Shown here: in pieces, positions 1-11,686 of the stretch
How positions within the stretch are numbered: the first letter of the stretch is position 1
How the letters are laid out: each line of letters opens with the position of its first letter
Assembly (NCBI RefSeq): GCF_003473485.1
Contig: NC_053043.1
Coordinates: forward strand, 31,906,576-31,970,575
Reading direction: 5' to 3'
DNA: 64,000 nucleotides
From: Medicago truncatula
Lineage: Eukaryota; Streptophyta; Magnoliopsida; Fabales; Fabaceae
Program-made: the position numbers and the translations under genes
The notes under the pieces: generated by a model
The model's database searches: none
What the model was told of the DNA's origin: nothing
What the model saw: the letters and a program-made list of their open reading frames with translations, nothing else

Positions 1-1341
1 TTTACATGTTTTATTTACTTGTGCATTTTACTTTAATGTCTTAGAATCTTAAAATCTTATCTTTGTTATTTGTTATTTTGGATCTTAAATAACTAAACTT
101 AGCATTTATAAATACTTGGAACTTATTAACTTCAATCCTTATGCGATCGATACTCTACTTACTCTTTATCACTTATTGCAGTATACTTGCACTTAGTATG
201 CATCGAAAATAAACAACTATTTTCTAAGAAACCGAGTAGTGCACCTTGGTGAAACTGAATTTTGTTACTTAGATTTTTTACATTTGTGATTTTCATGAGA
301 TTGACATTTCAGGAAAACTAGAATTACAGACTCAAATATAAAAAACATTACAAAAGTTCCAAAATTATAGGCGATCGTTCTAATACTCATTCTTTTTGCT
401 GCTAAAACCTACTGAAATTGATTAAAAAACATGCTAAGAATAATGTAAGATGACTTGTCATCATTATCCTATTGTGAGTGTGTTGCTGATACAGGATATA
501 TCCCCAAGTCGGGGGAGCATGACAGATGGGTGTGGAATCTAGATGAAGCTAGTGGATGCTCTGCCATGTTCGTTTACATAGTTTTGCAACATGATAATAA
601 TAATCCATCATTCAAAAGTGAGATGGCACGAACTGTAATAAATATTTGGGGCAACAATGTACTGTTAAATTAAGGGTGCTTGCGTGGAAATTACTGTATA
701 GAAAGCTTGCAACCTGATAAGCGCCTAAATTTTGTGAATTTACATATATATTTTAGGGCACTTATCAATCAACTTATTTAGAAAGAAACCTAGAGAAAAC
801 CCTTAACTTTTTGTACATATGAAAAACCTAGGTCAATTATGAATTTCTTGTACTTTCGACCTTTTTTCAATACATTTTTTAGTGTTTGAAAGATTAAGCA
901 ATGAAGAGACAAGCTAAGAAGCAACGAAGTCCAAGATGAGCCATTTTGTCCAGCGATATGAGAAATGGTCAGGTGAAATGATCACTCCCATCATGAATGT
1001 TTGTTTGGTTTCTATCAAGACTTTTTGCTATGTTATTCTCGGTTTTTAGTAGACTTTAGAGTGAGCTAATCATGGTTTTCAGAATAAGTCGGCCTACCGT
1101 AAACCATGATTAGCTCTCGGTTTTAATAAAAGCAATCTTCCATTGCCTCAAAAGTCACAACACACATATATAAATGGATCAATTAATCTCCAGAACTTTG
1201 AGAGCAACTAAAATTTGTATTTAAATGTAAAGTAAAATTTGTCTCAGACCAATTCCAAATTATAGGAAAGAAAAAATAAATAAATAATAAAATAAATAAT
1301 TTGAGGTATTTATAAATGTGTGAAGCTAGCTTATAATTTAA
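1..1341. other. Intergenic, AT-rich, no clear gene
   Basis: I see no complete gene here. A short open stretch at 455-673 (plus) has the look of the region that follows reverse transcriptase in plant LINEs (a DRWVWNLD-like core), but it is too short and isolated to call with confidence. A perfect hairpin lies at 1063-1116. The part next to 1342 is the 3' flank of the minus-strand phosphatase gene. Confidence 0.5.
1063..1116. repeat. Perfect 16-bp inverted repeat (hairpin)
   Basis: Arm one is 1063-1078 (GAGCTAATCATGGTTT) and arm two, its exact reverse complement, is 1101-1116, separated by a 22-base loop. The outer sequence also repeats a CTCGGTTTT motif on both sides. It lies about 230 bp beyond the stop codon of the phosphatase gene. 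It may be the core of a small MITE or a chance foldback; no small-RNA precursor claim can be made from sequence alone. Confidence 0.7.
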
Positions 1342-3050
1342 TTATAACAGAACATGTAAAGCTTTAGGTAAAGTCTCATGAGCAGAAAACGATGGAGTAT
1401 GCATGTTGAATTCAGTTGAAATGAATTGAGCACTTTCTTCCATTGAAATTTTGTTGATTAATTGATGCAAAACTCTTTCTTGCTCTTCTCCATCACTCCA
1501 TTCATAAATTTTAGCTTTAACAAGTGAAGGATCTTTGCATATCAAGTCCCATACAGGAAAATTCTTCCTTGGCATCACAAAGTCTTTTTCTTTAAGGCTT
1601 AAGCTTGGACAATAATCTCCACTACCATCACCAAGATAGATAAATCTTTTATTTTTCTCACTTGATATAGAGTCTTGGATTCTCTTTATGATTAGTCCCT
1701 GTAATGATTTGATGTAGAATAAGAACTTGGCATAAAACATTATATACATGACTAAAAAATTATAAATATTTTTTAAAAGACTCTAAAAAATAATAAAAAC
1801 TTTTACAATTACGACGTATATAGATTTTATTTAGGGACGTATAAATATAGATAGATATTAGATATACACCTTGCACATGTTTGGAGGGCACAAATTACAT
1901 GTGTGAGGAGGCTTGTTGAGATCATAGAAAGGCAAAATTCTCAATCTTCCTTCTTCATCAACATAACCTGGATTAGTGTTAATCTCCGAGAAACATTCCC
2001 TAATTCCAAAGTGCTTTAGAATTGTCTCAATGAAAAATGTGTTTGCATCACTTACAATCCTCAAATCACACCTGAATTTTTTTACAAAATGCAACCATAT
2101 AATTCCCCTATAGAATTCTTTTAAAGTTTAAATAAGATCGGATTTTGTTTATATAAATAGATCATTCTTAATTTTGTCCCTCTAATTTTTTTTGAAAAAG
2201 CAATGGTCCCCAAACATTTTAGGTGCACAAATTTTCACATGATAAAATAAATTAAATGTAATATCATATATGGCGACTAAAAATAAAAGACAATATATTT
2301 ATAAGACAAAATTTATTTTAATATGAGTTTTTAGTCCTTATAAATATATCATATTTTATTTTTAGCATCTATTGTATACGATGACATGTTTTCAGCATTT
2401 AACAACTAAGATAAATCTTTTGCCAAAAAAAACTAAGATCAAACGTACTACGGAAATGGGGACTATTCTTTAAAGAAATATTTTTGAGACTAAACAAACA
2501 AATGTTTGTTTATAGGATAAAAACTTATTTAACACTTCTTTTTAATACTATAATAATTTTTGTAGAGAAAACCGAAAAGAACAAAAACAAAAATAAATGG
2601 AGTTTATAGATACCCTAAAGCATTGGCTGCTTTGATAGCATGGATAGTTCTAGGGTGTATAGGAATCATCTTCAAAACTTGCACAATGTCTTCTATTGTT
2701 TTTCCATTAGAATGAAGCTCCATCATCATCCTATCCTATAAAGCAAAAACAACAAAACAAAAGAGGGTTAGTTAATATTTATGTCATATAAACACAATGT
2801 AGATTATATTATATTATATTATATTAGAATAGATTAGAGGGGGCAAAAAGATATATCATTTGAAAAAAAATAGAGCATAAAACACAAATGTTCGAGTAAA
2901 TCAAAGGCTTACCATGAGATAGTTCAATGGCATGGTGGGAAAGAGTTGATTGAACAAATCATTGAAACCTAATTCATCAACAACCCAGTTATCGCTGTCA
3001 CATTCAATAATGGTTTTGTCAAAGTCGAAAACCACTACAATACTAGCCAT
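1342..3050 (-). CDS. HAD-superfamily phosphatase, PHOSPHO1/PS2-like (phosphoethanolamine/phosphocholine phosphatase or PPi-ase type)
   Basis: Four exons on the minus strand: 3050-2913, 2735-2614, 2071-1870 and 1698-1342, all with GT-AG junctions and consistent phases, giving 272 residues, close to the usual family length. The start is the ATG just before MASIVVVFDFDKT. HAD motif I (DFDKTI, with both catalytic Asp) is at residues 8-13, a SDAN motif II follows in exon 3, and a GDGSGDYCPS motif of the PHOSPHO1 type is in exon 4. Arabidopsis relatives (PS2/PPsPase1, PEPC1) are cytosolic Mg-dependent phosphatases acting on phosphocholine, phosphoethanolamine or pyrophosphate and are often induced by phosphate starvation; which substrate applies here is inference. 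The Cys-rich patch CNLCPPNMCK in exon 3 is normal for the family. All key motifs are present, so the gene looks intact. Confidence 0.88.
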
Positions 3051-4679
3051 AATATGGTGACAAAGAAATATTTTGTTTGTTTTTAAAAAAACCAAGAATT
3101 TATTATACTGCAATACGTAGCACAAGACATGCAAATATAAGCACGTAAAGAAAGGATACAATTCAAAAGAAAGTAACAGCTAGTACACAACCAAAAACAC
3201 AATTACAATCTAAAAACAAAGCCTAGCTAAAACATAAGGGAAATGATTAAGAAAAATGATTATTAGTGCCAACCATTATCCTACGAATAGTAACGAATGA
3301 CGTGTATTTTTGCCAAAATAGAAATTTGTTTTTATTACCAACTTTCAAGTCATTTTAGTCAACACTAAATTAATCAACATATAAAAAAAATCAAACAGAA
3401 TCAATGCGGTTTAGATTGGATCGGTTGTTGCGGTTTTTATGACAAAATACAATTTTTTGTTTTCAAAATCAAAATCATGTTACAAAGTTAAAAACAACTT
3501 ATTTCTAAAAATGTTTCAAATTTCATACAACATTACGATTTTATTTTCTTCCAATAACATTGTAACAACATAGACCAAATTAAAAACATAGACAAAAAAG
3601 TAACCTCGATAAGAAATGTAAAAAACTAAGGTTTTATCATTCTCTAAATGTTCTCATTGAGTTTCTATGATTTAAGATATATCTAACATAAACAAGTCTG
3701 CAAAAGTGCAAACAAGAAACTTAACAAGAGTACAAAAAGTATGTCATTCTATAAAAGTTCTCGTTGAATTTATATGAATATTAGTTTGAGTGACATAAGT
3801 TTAATTAATATTTCTCTTATGTTGCAGTTTGGTGCAGTACCGTTTTAGTTCGCTTGATAAAATAAAACCACAAACCTAACCAAACAATAAAGTTGAGTAA
3901 AAAAAAATAAAAAATACATTCAAATTAAATGCAGTGTTTTGCATTTTGAGTTGCCTAAATGCGTCTACGTTTTATGGGAATTGTGAAGGGAAAGTGAAAT
4001 GTGTGATTTTATCACCGTAAAAAACGTATCATGCATCATAAAGATCGTAAGTTTCATTATTGAAAACCTCACGGTAAATCAACTATGTGACTTATTACGT
4101 GACTTGTGATGATATGAATGTGCCTCTAATTATCAATTTGTGTTAATTGTTTATCTATTCATATGTTTCCGATATGCTATTATGTGATAAATGTCTAGCA
4201 TGGTTATATATCATTATTGTACCCAAGTGCTATCCGTATGTTTATATGTCCTTGATTGTTATTTCATTCTTACATGTTGATATGTCTTTGGTTGTTCTCA
4301 CATGTTCCAAGTTGATCTCACATGTTAATTATTTACACACCTCTATGTGTTAATATGCTTATAATTGTCGCCACATGATTAAATCCTCATATGTTTCTAT
4401 ATGATAATATATTTCTAAATGTTCCTAATTTTCCATAGTTCTTAAATGTCTAAGTGTCAATATGTCTCTAGATGATAAATGTGGTAATGCTCAATATATT
4501 GAAACATGATGAATGTCTATGTATGCCATTATGCAAACTATGAGAATATTTGTGAAGCTCTTCTTACTTATAAGTTATCTTACATGATTTTCGACTACTC
4601 ATCCTTCAATGTTTGTATGTGCACGTTTGATTTTGTATAACGACATCACAACATTCACTAAGTGACTATCATATTATGT
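3051..4679. other. Intergenic, AT-rich, no gene seen
   Basis: This holds the promoter side of the phosphatase gene and low-complexity DNA. From about 4140 to 4470 short TATGTC/CATGTT-like words recur irregularly, giving a spurious open frame. I see no coding signature. Confidence 0.5.
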
Positions 4680-4945
4680 GGTTATTTAAGCAGAAAAGAA
4701 AACACTATACTTTAGTTATTGGAAAAGGTTAAGTCATATTCTTTATAGTAGGTGAAAGTTAAGAAAGTTAATTTTGTTTTTGCTATTCATTTGTGGTGGT
4801 CGAGCCCACTTTTTGCCTGGGCATTGGCTAATTTATTTCTGCATTCAGGTTCTGACTTTATAGATTTTAGTAGTCTTTTTAGTACGTCTTATGCTGAGAA
4901 AACTGCTAGTCAGTATTGATATAATTCATTTTTGCTTGTTAAAAA
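4680..4945 (+). mobile_element. LINE 3' end (5'-truncated remnant)
   Basis: Conceptual translation in one frame gives a WWSSP-like tail and Lys-rich stretch that resemble the last residues of legume L1-type LINE ORF2, followed by a short A run near 4940. No target-site duplication was found. It resembles, but is not the same subfamily as, the LINE tail at 5606-5964. The assignment rests on resemblance to the tail of such elements and is tentative. Confidence 0.35.
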
Positions 4946-5590
4946 AAGTTTATTTTAATAAACATTCATTACTTTAATTCTAAGAGATTTTAAATTAAAT
5001 AATTTTGCCAAAATGTTATGTGAAAGTGTAGTGTAGAATGTTGCGTCCTAGGAATAATATTTGAAAATGAAAAATAAAATAAAATTGATACTTTATTTAG
5101 GGTATCACATCTAGAGTTTTCAAGAACTATATTATCATAAAGTAAACTACTTGAATATGTGAAACAAATAAAATGGGCTAAGTTATATTTATGAATGAGA
5201 ATTACTTACATGTGCTATAAATAGGGTTGTTTCAATATGTTTAGAGACATGAAAAAAAAAATATAATCCCCCATCTTAACCAACTAAGTTGGGCAAACAA
5301 CTATAATTAGTTCTTCATATTGTATTATAACTAAATTGAACTTTTTTGCGGTAGTTATTTGCCAATTTTTTAGGCCTAAAGCTCAAGCATGTGTTACTTT
5401 GGCTTTGGGGTCCTGCGAATAAATAGAAAGATTTGTGAAATGTTAAGAACCAATATAAGGCGATCATGTAGGTTTTTTTTTAATCTACTTAAAACCATGT
5501 CTCAAAAAGAAAGGGGTTGGGTGATCATTTGATGTGTGAAACTCTTGACCGAAAATATTATGGGATAATATACATATTGAAACAATTAAC

Positions 5591-5979
5591 AACAAGTTCT
5601 TGTTAGTAGCATGCAAATTATTTGGTTGTCGGTAGTTTGGACAATTTAGAAAGATCGGAATAGTAGAATCTTCAAAGGAAAGGAGGATAATTTGCTAGCG
5701 CTAGGTGAAAGGGCAAAGCTTCAATCTTTTTGGTGGTTGAAATCGAAATACGTTAATTTTGATTTTGACTATCAAAAATGGCAGCGGAGTCCTTTAACTT
5801 GCTTAAACTCAATTTTCTAGCTTGTAGTTCTTTGTTTTTGTGCGCCTTCTTGGCTTGTACATAATTTTTTGTGCTCTTTTGTGCCTAGGCGTTTTGGCAC
5901 TCCTTGTACTTTAGCGCCTAGAGTTGTTTAATATATATTCCATTTTGGTTTTTTAAAAAGAAAAAACAAATTCTTGTTA
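5591..5979 (+). mobile_element. 5'-truncated LINE (3' end) with target-site duplication
   Basis: About 359 bp (5606-5964) of the 3' end of an L1-type LINE. The open part reads as the end of ORF2 (residues such as FKGKEDNLLALGERAKLQSF), followed by a 3' UTR and an A-rich tail near 5955-5965. It is flanked by a 15-bp direct repeat with one mismatch, 5591-5605 and 5965-5979 (AACAAGTTCTTGTTA against AACAAATTCTTGTTA), as expected for target-primed reverse transcription. It is dead on arrival: no reverse transcriptase core is present. Confidence 0.75.
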
Positions 5980-8777
5980 TTTTATTTGAATATTGATAGG
6001 ATCTGAGAATCTATCTATCTATATATCTTTGTAAAGGAAACTTAAGTTGTTCTCATGCAAACTTTATGATGATGTGACACTTTAGAAAAACTTCCTATCA
6101 TCTCAAATGTTTGTCTATAATATACTAAAACTCCCACCCTTTCTTATTCTATTAAAAAAACATTTTCTTTTCTTAACTACTTTCTATTCTTGGTTTTTGA
6201 CATTTCCATCAGTTGCAAGAACAATATGCATCATATGTTCATTTAATTAAAATGATCGGTTACATTTCGAAATTATTCCTACTCTAGCCATTTTTTGCCT
6301 ATATTTATAGTTTATTAGACAAAAACTTCATGAAGCTTAAGTATATATATTTGTAAGTTATTTTGTCTCTTCCATTACTTCAATTTCATTTTTTTATAGT
6401 TTTCATTTTTCTCTTCCAACTTCATGTGCATTTCCTTCTTATATTTGGTTATCTAATAAATATCCTTTCTTTTTAGGGTTTTGGAGAAAGTTGAGTTTTA
6501 TTAAAACAACATTGCTTATGTGAAAAGGTGATTATCTTTACATTAAAATTGAAGTTTTTCATTATTATCTTTGTTAGACGTTGTATCATCTTTTGATTTT
6601 TATGTTGAACTATTTTTGATGATTTAGTAGTATGGGAAGGTTATATTCATCACCAAATTTTTTGTTATATTTGGAATTACTTCAAATGAAATTATATCTT
6701 TCTTTTTCTTTTGTTATTCTCTTATTTCTTTTATTTCTTTTCACAATCTATGATATAGCTGTATATTTTACTCCATAGGTATTCATTATCCCTCCTATCA
6801 CATCATTATTCATTCAAAACTAATCTTTAAATTAACACATTTTAATTCCATTTTATCTATTGGTACTAAAAGCAATCTCATATTAATAGTGCTTCATTAG
6901 AAATTGTAAAATCAAACATTATAAAGCTAAATACTAATTCTACTCTTTTTTTTCCTGAAAAAAATGTTACAATTGGAAATCAAGCATGAGCATGTAAGTT
7001 CAATGGAAAATGAAAAATAACGTAAACTACTAGAACATTTGTTTTTATTTTTCCCTGAAAATTAGTGGTAGATGCTAATAGAGATGGAAAAAAGTAGATC
7101 ATTTTTTTAGGGGACGTAGATCATTTTATTATTTAGGAAATTGAATTATATATCATCTATGTAATGCTAATATAGAGTAACATTCTACAATTTTGAAAAA
7201 TATAACTGATAAGTGTGTCCTTTAAACTTACATGGTTTTTTATAAGTATAATCATCGCTTTTGTTATTTGGAATCCCCTTATATAAAATCACACTATTTT
7301 TTTTTTGGTCAAATAAAATCACAATCTATCTATCTATCTATATCTATTCATGTATCCATCCATCTATCTATCTATCTTCTATATATATATCCCTCAATTC
7401 TAAACTTGGGTTATCTATAGACAAGCATTGTGCCTATGTGGCACCTCTAAAAACACTTCTCATCAACTAAATTTGATTCATTCTTAAGCTAAGATTATTA
7501 TTATGTCTATGTGGCACCTTTAAAAACATTTATCATACTCTTTTATAACTTTCTACTCTATATTATCTTCATTAAATGTAAACAATGTCACTTCTTAATT
7601 CTTTATTCACTCATTTTCTGTCGGTTACAAATTGTTCATGCATATGATGATGAGTAGTACATTGTAAAGACCATTTTTAAAACCTAAGTTGAGTTAAAAA
7701 AAAAAAAAACTTCTCATTCATTCTAATTCTGTTGGTGTCATTTTAGTTGCTTAACCATTATTAATCACCATATTTTATCTATTCTTGATTTTTTTACATT
7801 TTTTTTACATTTTCCATCTGTTACACTCTATCATGTCAAATTAATATAGGTTACACTTTAAAATTATTCCTATTCCTATTATATCCACTTTTAACCTATA
7901 GATTATTGTATTCAAAGTTTATTTGACAAACTTTATACGAAGCTTATGTGTATATATTTGGAACTTATATTATCTTTTCCATTCCTTCTGTTTCATTTTT
8001 TTTTTTTTTTTTTATTTTTTTTTTTTTTATAGTTTTCATATTTCCCTTCTCTATTCACGTTCATGTTGTTCTAATATTTTTTATTCTTTAATAAATATTC
8101 TTTCTTTGAAGTTGCAGGTTTGGGAAGAGGCTTTTGTTGAAAGAGCACTTCTTATATGAAAAGGTAGTTATCTTTGTATTAACTTTAGTTAATCTCAAGT
8201 TTGGATTATGCCTGTGTTACATTTCTATAAACCTCATCACCCTTCTTGAAAAATCTGTCACCTTTTATATTTTAATTCTTTCAAATTAATAAGTTATATA
8301 ACCTCCATTGTATGAATTTTATATCTATTGATATTAACTCCTCAATATTGATTTTTGACATTTTGCATAGCTATTTTTTTTTCTAAGCTTATGTGTATAT
8401 ATTTGTAACTTATTTTATCTCTTCCATAGAAAGTGCTCTAACCACAACTTTGTAAACTAAGTTTGAGTTATCCAAGAACTAGAAATGTGATGATGTGACA
8501 CATCAAAAAATATTATTTGATATTATTTTCAACTTTTATTCATAAACAAGGTGGAATTATATCACGGGAATGATGTTATGATAGTGGTTTGTTTTTCTAC
8601 TATCATGCATGTCGCTAAAATAAGTTTCTCAAGCATTTGAAGAAGTTAGTTTCAAAGATAGCAAATTAATTTTATTATTTTGGAAAAGGGTCACAAATAA
8701 TATTGATTTAACTGAATCACGACTCTAAGAATTCTAATGCATAGATTTCATACCTCAGATAGTTTTTATAAGAGTAG
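5980..8777. repeat. Diverged AT-rich interspersed repeats, several related copies
   Basis: Related blocks recur in the same orientation: about 6030-6560, 7400-8185 and 8190-8490. Each has a phrase like ATGTGGCAC or ATGATGTGACAC, then a block with TATATATTTGTAACTTAT and TCTTCCATT, a T-rich stretch, a TTAATAAATAT word and a TTATATGAAAAGGT word. The pattern recalls the ends of plant Helitrons that begin with TCTAT-rich DNA, but I see no diagnostic 3' hairpin plus CTRR, so the family is not assigned. No gene is visible. Confidence 0.4.
7325..7392. repeat. TCTA/TATC microsatellite
   Basis: Imperfect tetranucleotide run of TCTA with interruptions (CATC, TA dinucleotides) that ends in a TATATATAT stretch. 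It falls at the head of one of the diverged repeat copies. It creates two overlapping spurious open frames rich in Ile, Ser and Tyr, neither coding. Confidence 0.8.
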
Positions 8778-8949
8778 TGATATTTGAACAATCATTTCAT
8801 ACAACTTTTGGTGATAACTTTTTTTTCTCTCTTTTCATTGGTTAAAAACAATTGAGAGAGAAAAAGGAAGAGAGAGAATAAGATGATAATGTGAGTATGA
8901 TAGAGGAAATTGTCAAAAAGTTATCACAAAATGGTTGTACAAATATCAT
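8778..8949. mobile_element. Small inverted-repeat (MITE-like) element
   Basis: Left arm at about 8778-8820 (TGATATTTG, then ACAACTTTTGGTGATAACTT) and right arm at about 8914-8949 (AAGTTATCACAAAATGGTTG, then ATATCA) are imperfect reverse complements. Between them is a second, shorter foldback (TTCTCTCTTTTC against GAGAGAGAAAAAGG). No clear target duplication. The right arm is also carried in the tandem duplication that follows. Confidence 0.5.
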
Positions 8950-9224
8950 TTCTTTTTTTATAATTAGTGGGACATTAATTTTATTAGCGTTGGTTGTTGA
9001 TTTAATGATATATAGTTGTACTTTGTGCAAGACTTCAACAGGAACTATGTATTACCATGTGAGTATGATAGAGGAAATTGTCAAAAAGTTATCACAAAAT
9101 GGTTGTACAAATATCATTTCTTTTTTTATAATTAGTGGGACATTAATTTTATTAGCGTTGGTTGTTGATTTAATGATATATAGTTGTACTTTGTGCAAGA
9201 CTTCAAGAGGAACTATGTATTACC
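8888..9224. repeat. 168-bp near-perfect tandem duplication
   Basis: Two direct copies with a 168-bp period: about 8888-9055 and 9056-9224, differing at about one base (ACAGG against AGAGG near the end). Because 168 is a multiple of three the duplication keeps a frame open for 114 codons with two identical hydrophobic segments, but the codon pattern and lack of homology suggest this is not a gene. The unit ends with the first bases (TACC) of the neighbouring Stowaway-like element, so the duplication appears to be younger than that insertion. Confidence 0.85.
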
Positions 9225-9511
9225 TCCGTCCTTAATTATAAGGCCCTTTTGAAAAAATAACGGGAATTAAGATAGTGAATATTTGTATTAAATATGTTTG
9301 TAATTACTATTGTTTTTACAATTTTATCCTTTAAGAAAGAGGGCTGGCTTATGTTTTCAACATTCTATTTATTGCTGATTGAAGAAAAAGATGTATAATA
9401 AATAGGTGCATGTATGTAAAGAAATAATTAATGTAGTTGGAAATAGAAAATGAGTCTTATAAAAAGGGACAAAAAAAATTCTCAAAAGGGTCTTATAATT
9501 AGGGACGGAGG
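9223..9511. mobile_element. Stowaway-like MITE, copy 1
   Basis: Terminal inverted repeats CCTCCGTCCTTAATTATAAG and its partner CTTATAATTAGGGACGGAGG, flanked by TA on both sides. About 289 bp, non-coding, with the internal GGAATTAAGATAG and TATTGCTGATTGAAGAAAA words shared with the copy at 21815-22063. Class II, probably Tc1/Mariner-dependent. Confidence 0.85.
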
Positions 9512-9701
9512 TAGTATGTTTTTGCTTTAAAAAAAGGGGGATGTTTGACTTAATTATATGTATTAATTGGTCTGTTTAGCAAACTAGCAATATATTGTTT
9601 CGGTTTACTTTCTTCATTTTTTTTTTTATGATTACTTTTTTCATTCTATAATTTGAACAATAAAAAGCTATATAATTTTAAAAGTTTTTCTTTAAGTCTT
9701 A

Positions 9702-10580
9702 GGCCCCGTTTGGATAAACAGCTTATATAGATGCTTATAGGATTAGGGCTTATAACATTATAGCTTACATCATAAGCTCTTATACTTGATAAGCTATTTA
9801 AGTTTGGATATGTACACTAAAAACTACTTACATAAATTGAAGTGTTTGGATGTGACATTACATAAGCAATTATCGAAATTTTAAATATTTTTAATTTAAC
9901 AAAAAAATCAAAGAATTGAACCACAATTATAAAGATTTTTTTGATAAAATTAATCAAGATGTAAAAAACAATATTATAATATATTAATTATAATTACATA
10001 TATAGTATAATCAATATTCGTCCTTAAAAAAATATCAATATTCATATAAGACAAAATTAACATTCGAGGTGTAAATAAATAGTCTAAACATCATCATACA
10101 CAAGTATATTAATGTACAGTTTGTTACCAAAAAAAGATAAGTTAAGTTTGTTTTTTTTATTCAGTTTCATTTTGTTACGTAACAAAAAAAATAATAAAAA
10201 TCTTCCTTAAAAAAAATCTTAGTTACGTGTGTTACTTTAGTAAGATAAGTATATAACAATTTTGTTACTCATGCACAACCAAAGATAACTAACATTATAA
10301 TTAAAATATATGTTTTTTTTTTCTAAAAAAATAAAAATAAAATAAAAATATATGTTTTGAAAAAGTGGATCCAGAGAGAATCGAATGAGGTTACATAAAT
10401 TCATAAGCTCCTTGTTAAGCCGGAGGGTAAGCTGAAAATTTAGGCTTATTAAAATATGGCATAAGCAGCTTATGAAACTATGATAAGCTATTTTTATTTA
10501 TTTATCCAAACATCTTTAAAAAGACTTATGGGAGTAGATAAGTCCACATAAGCTCAAAATAAACCAATCCAAACGGGGCC
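9702..10580. mobile_element. Tourist/PIF-Harbinger-like non-autonomous element
   Basis: Terminal inverted repeats GGCCCCGTTTGGAT and ATCCAAACGGGGCC with a TTA direct repeat on each side (9699-9701 and 10581-10583), the hallmark of PIF/Harbinger elements. Subterminal sequence repeats AAGCTTAT/ATAAGCT-like words in both orientations. 879 bp with no transposase frame. Confidence 0.9.
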
Positions 10581-10943
10581 TTAGATTAACGATACCCATG
10601 CATACGCGTATTTTTCTGTGTTCATAATATTCAACATGTTATATTGTTAGATAAACTGAAATTAAGATAGTAGTTAACACCGTTTACAATATTGATAAAA
10701 CTTAGTTAAAAAATGTTTATTAAGTATAATTTTTTATACCATAAAATATATATAGTCCCTTGAATAAAAAAAAAAAAAAAAACTTAAAAAGTATAGATAA
10801 GTGGAAAAATGCCATGAGTTTTTGCATAACTTTTTTGTTTGACCCTTTTATGGATGGACCTTTCTTTGGTTCTGTTTTATTTTTAATGGCTGAAAAATAT
10901 GATTTATTTTTTTATGTTATATATCATTTGGACTTAAGGAAAC

Positions 10944-11422
10944 ATGAGTGAGATTGGAGTTGAAGTCAATGGTACTGAATTATGGAATGTTCAAAATGTC
11001 GATGTTCATTATTGGAAGCATAAGGTTATTGCTTCTATTTTGGATGGAAACAATGTTTTGGTTAGTGGCATTTACGAAGTTTTTTTTTTTGTTGTTTTCA
11101 TGTTATTAAGCTGTTGTTGATTAATTTTAATTTGTATGCTTTCTTTACAAATCTACTGTAGCATTTTCCTCGACGTGTTGCTGAGAATTGTTTGTATATC
11201 AATCAATCTAAAATTCTGCTTTTTGATGAAGACGGTAAATCTTATGACTGCGATGTTCACACTACATCAAAAAACATGCATCAGAAATACATAGGGAGAG
11301 GATGGTACAACTTTGTTCTTGAAAAGGACTTAAAAGTTGGTGACGTTATTTTGTTCACGGTCAATAATCCTCCTAATCAAGTGTATGCTACCGTCGTTAA
11401 CTGGGACTGGGACTGGGACTGA
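10944..11422 (+). CDS. Small B3-domain DNA-binding protein
   Basis: Two exons, 10944-11060 and 11162-11422, phase 0, giving 125 residues. The ATG of MSEIGVEVNG is chosen because the frame upstream is not conserved-looking and it joins cleanly to exon 2. Exon 2 carries the second half of a B3 fold: LPxx-like HFPRRVAENC, then FDEDGKSYDCDVHTT, the RGWYNFVLEKDLKVGDVILF core and a final beta strand. This single-domain, REM-like size is known in legumes and Brassicaceae; such proteins are nuclear and bind DNA, target unknown. The C-terminus is made by a GGGACT hexanucleotide repeat that codes (Trp-Asp)3. A Tourist element ends 364 bp upstream. It could be a degenerate copy, but no stop or frameshift is seen. 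Confidence 0.7.
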
Positions 11423-11686
11423 TTTATGATCGAATGTGGTGGCTCAAGGTTGTTTGTATGATTATTTTTAATATAATATTTAAGTTCGAAGGTTTGACCA
11501 AAAAATGATTATTACAAAGCCTAATTGAGATATAAAATTTCTACCAAAAGAAAAAAGAGAAAAAAAATACCATAAGTATAAATAATAGGGTATACAAAAA
11601 CAATAAGAAAAAAAAATACACAACCAAGCCAGACTTGAATATTAAACAAAAGGTCAATCACGGGTGAAAAACATCATAAGAACGAC

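Noticed and set aside
455-673. Short open frame of 72 codons
   Set aside because: It begins at a TTG, not an ATG, and has only a faint LINE-like core; not enough to annotate as a gene.
7232-7470. Two overlapping open frames rich in Ile, Ser and Tyr
   Set aside because: Both are translations of a TCTA microsatellite.
8891-9235. 114-codon open frame with two identical hydrophobic halves
   Set aside because: It is explained by the 168-bp tandem duplication, starts at GTG, overlaps the arm of an inverted-repeat element and runs into a MITE.
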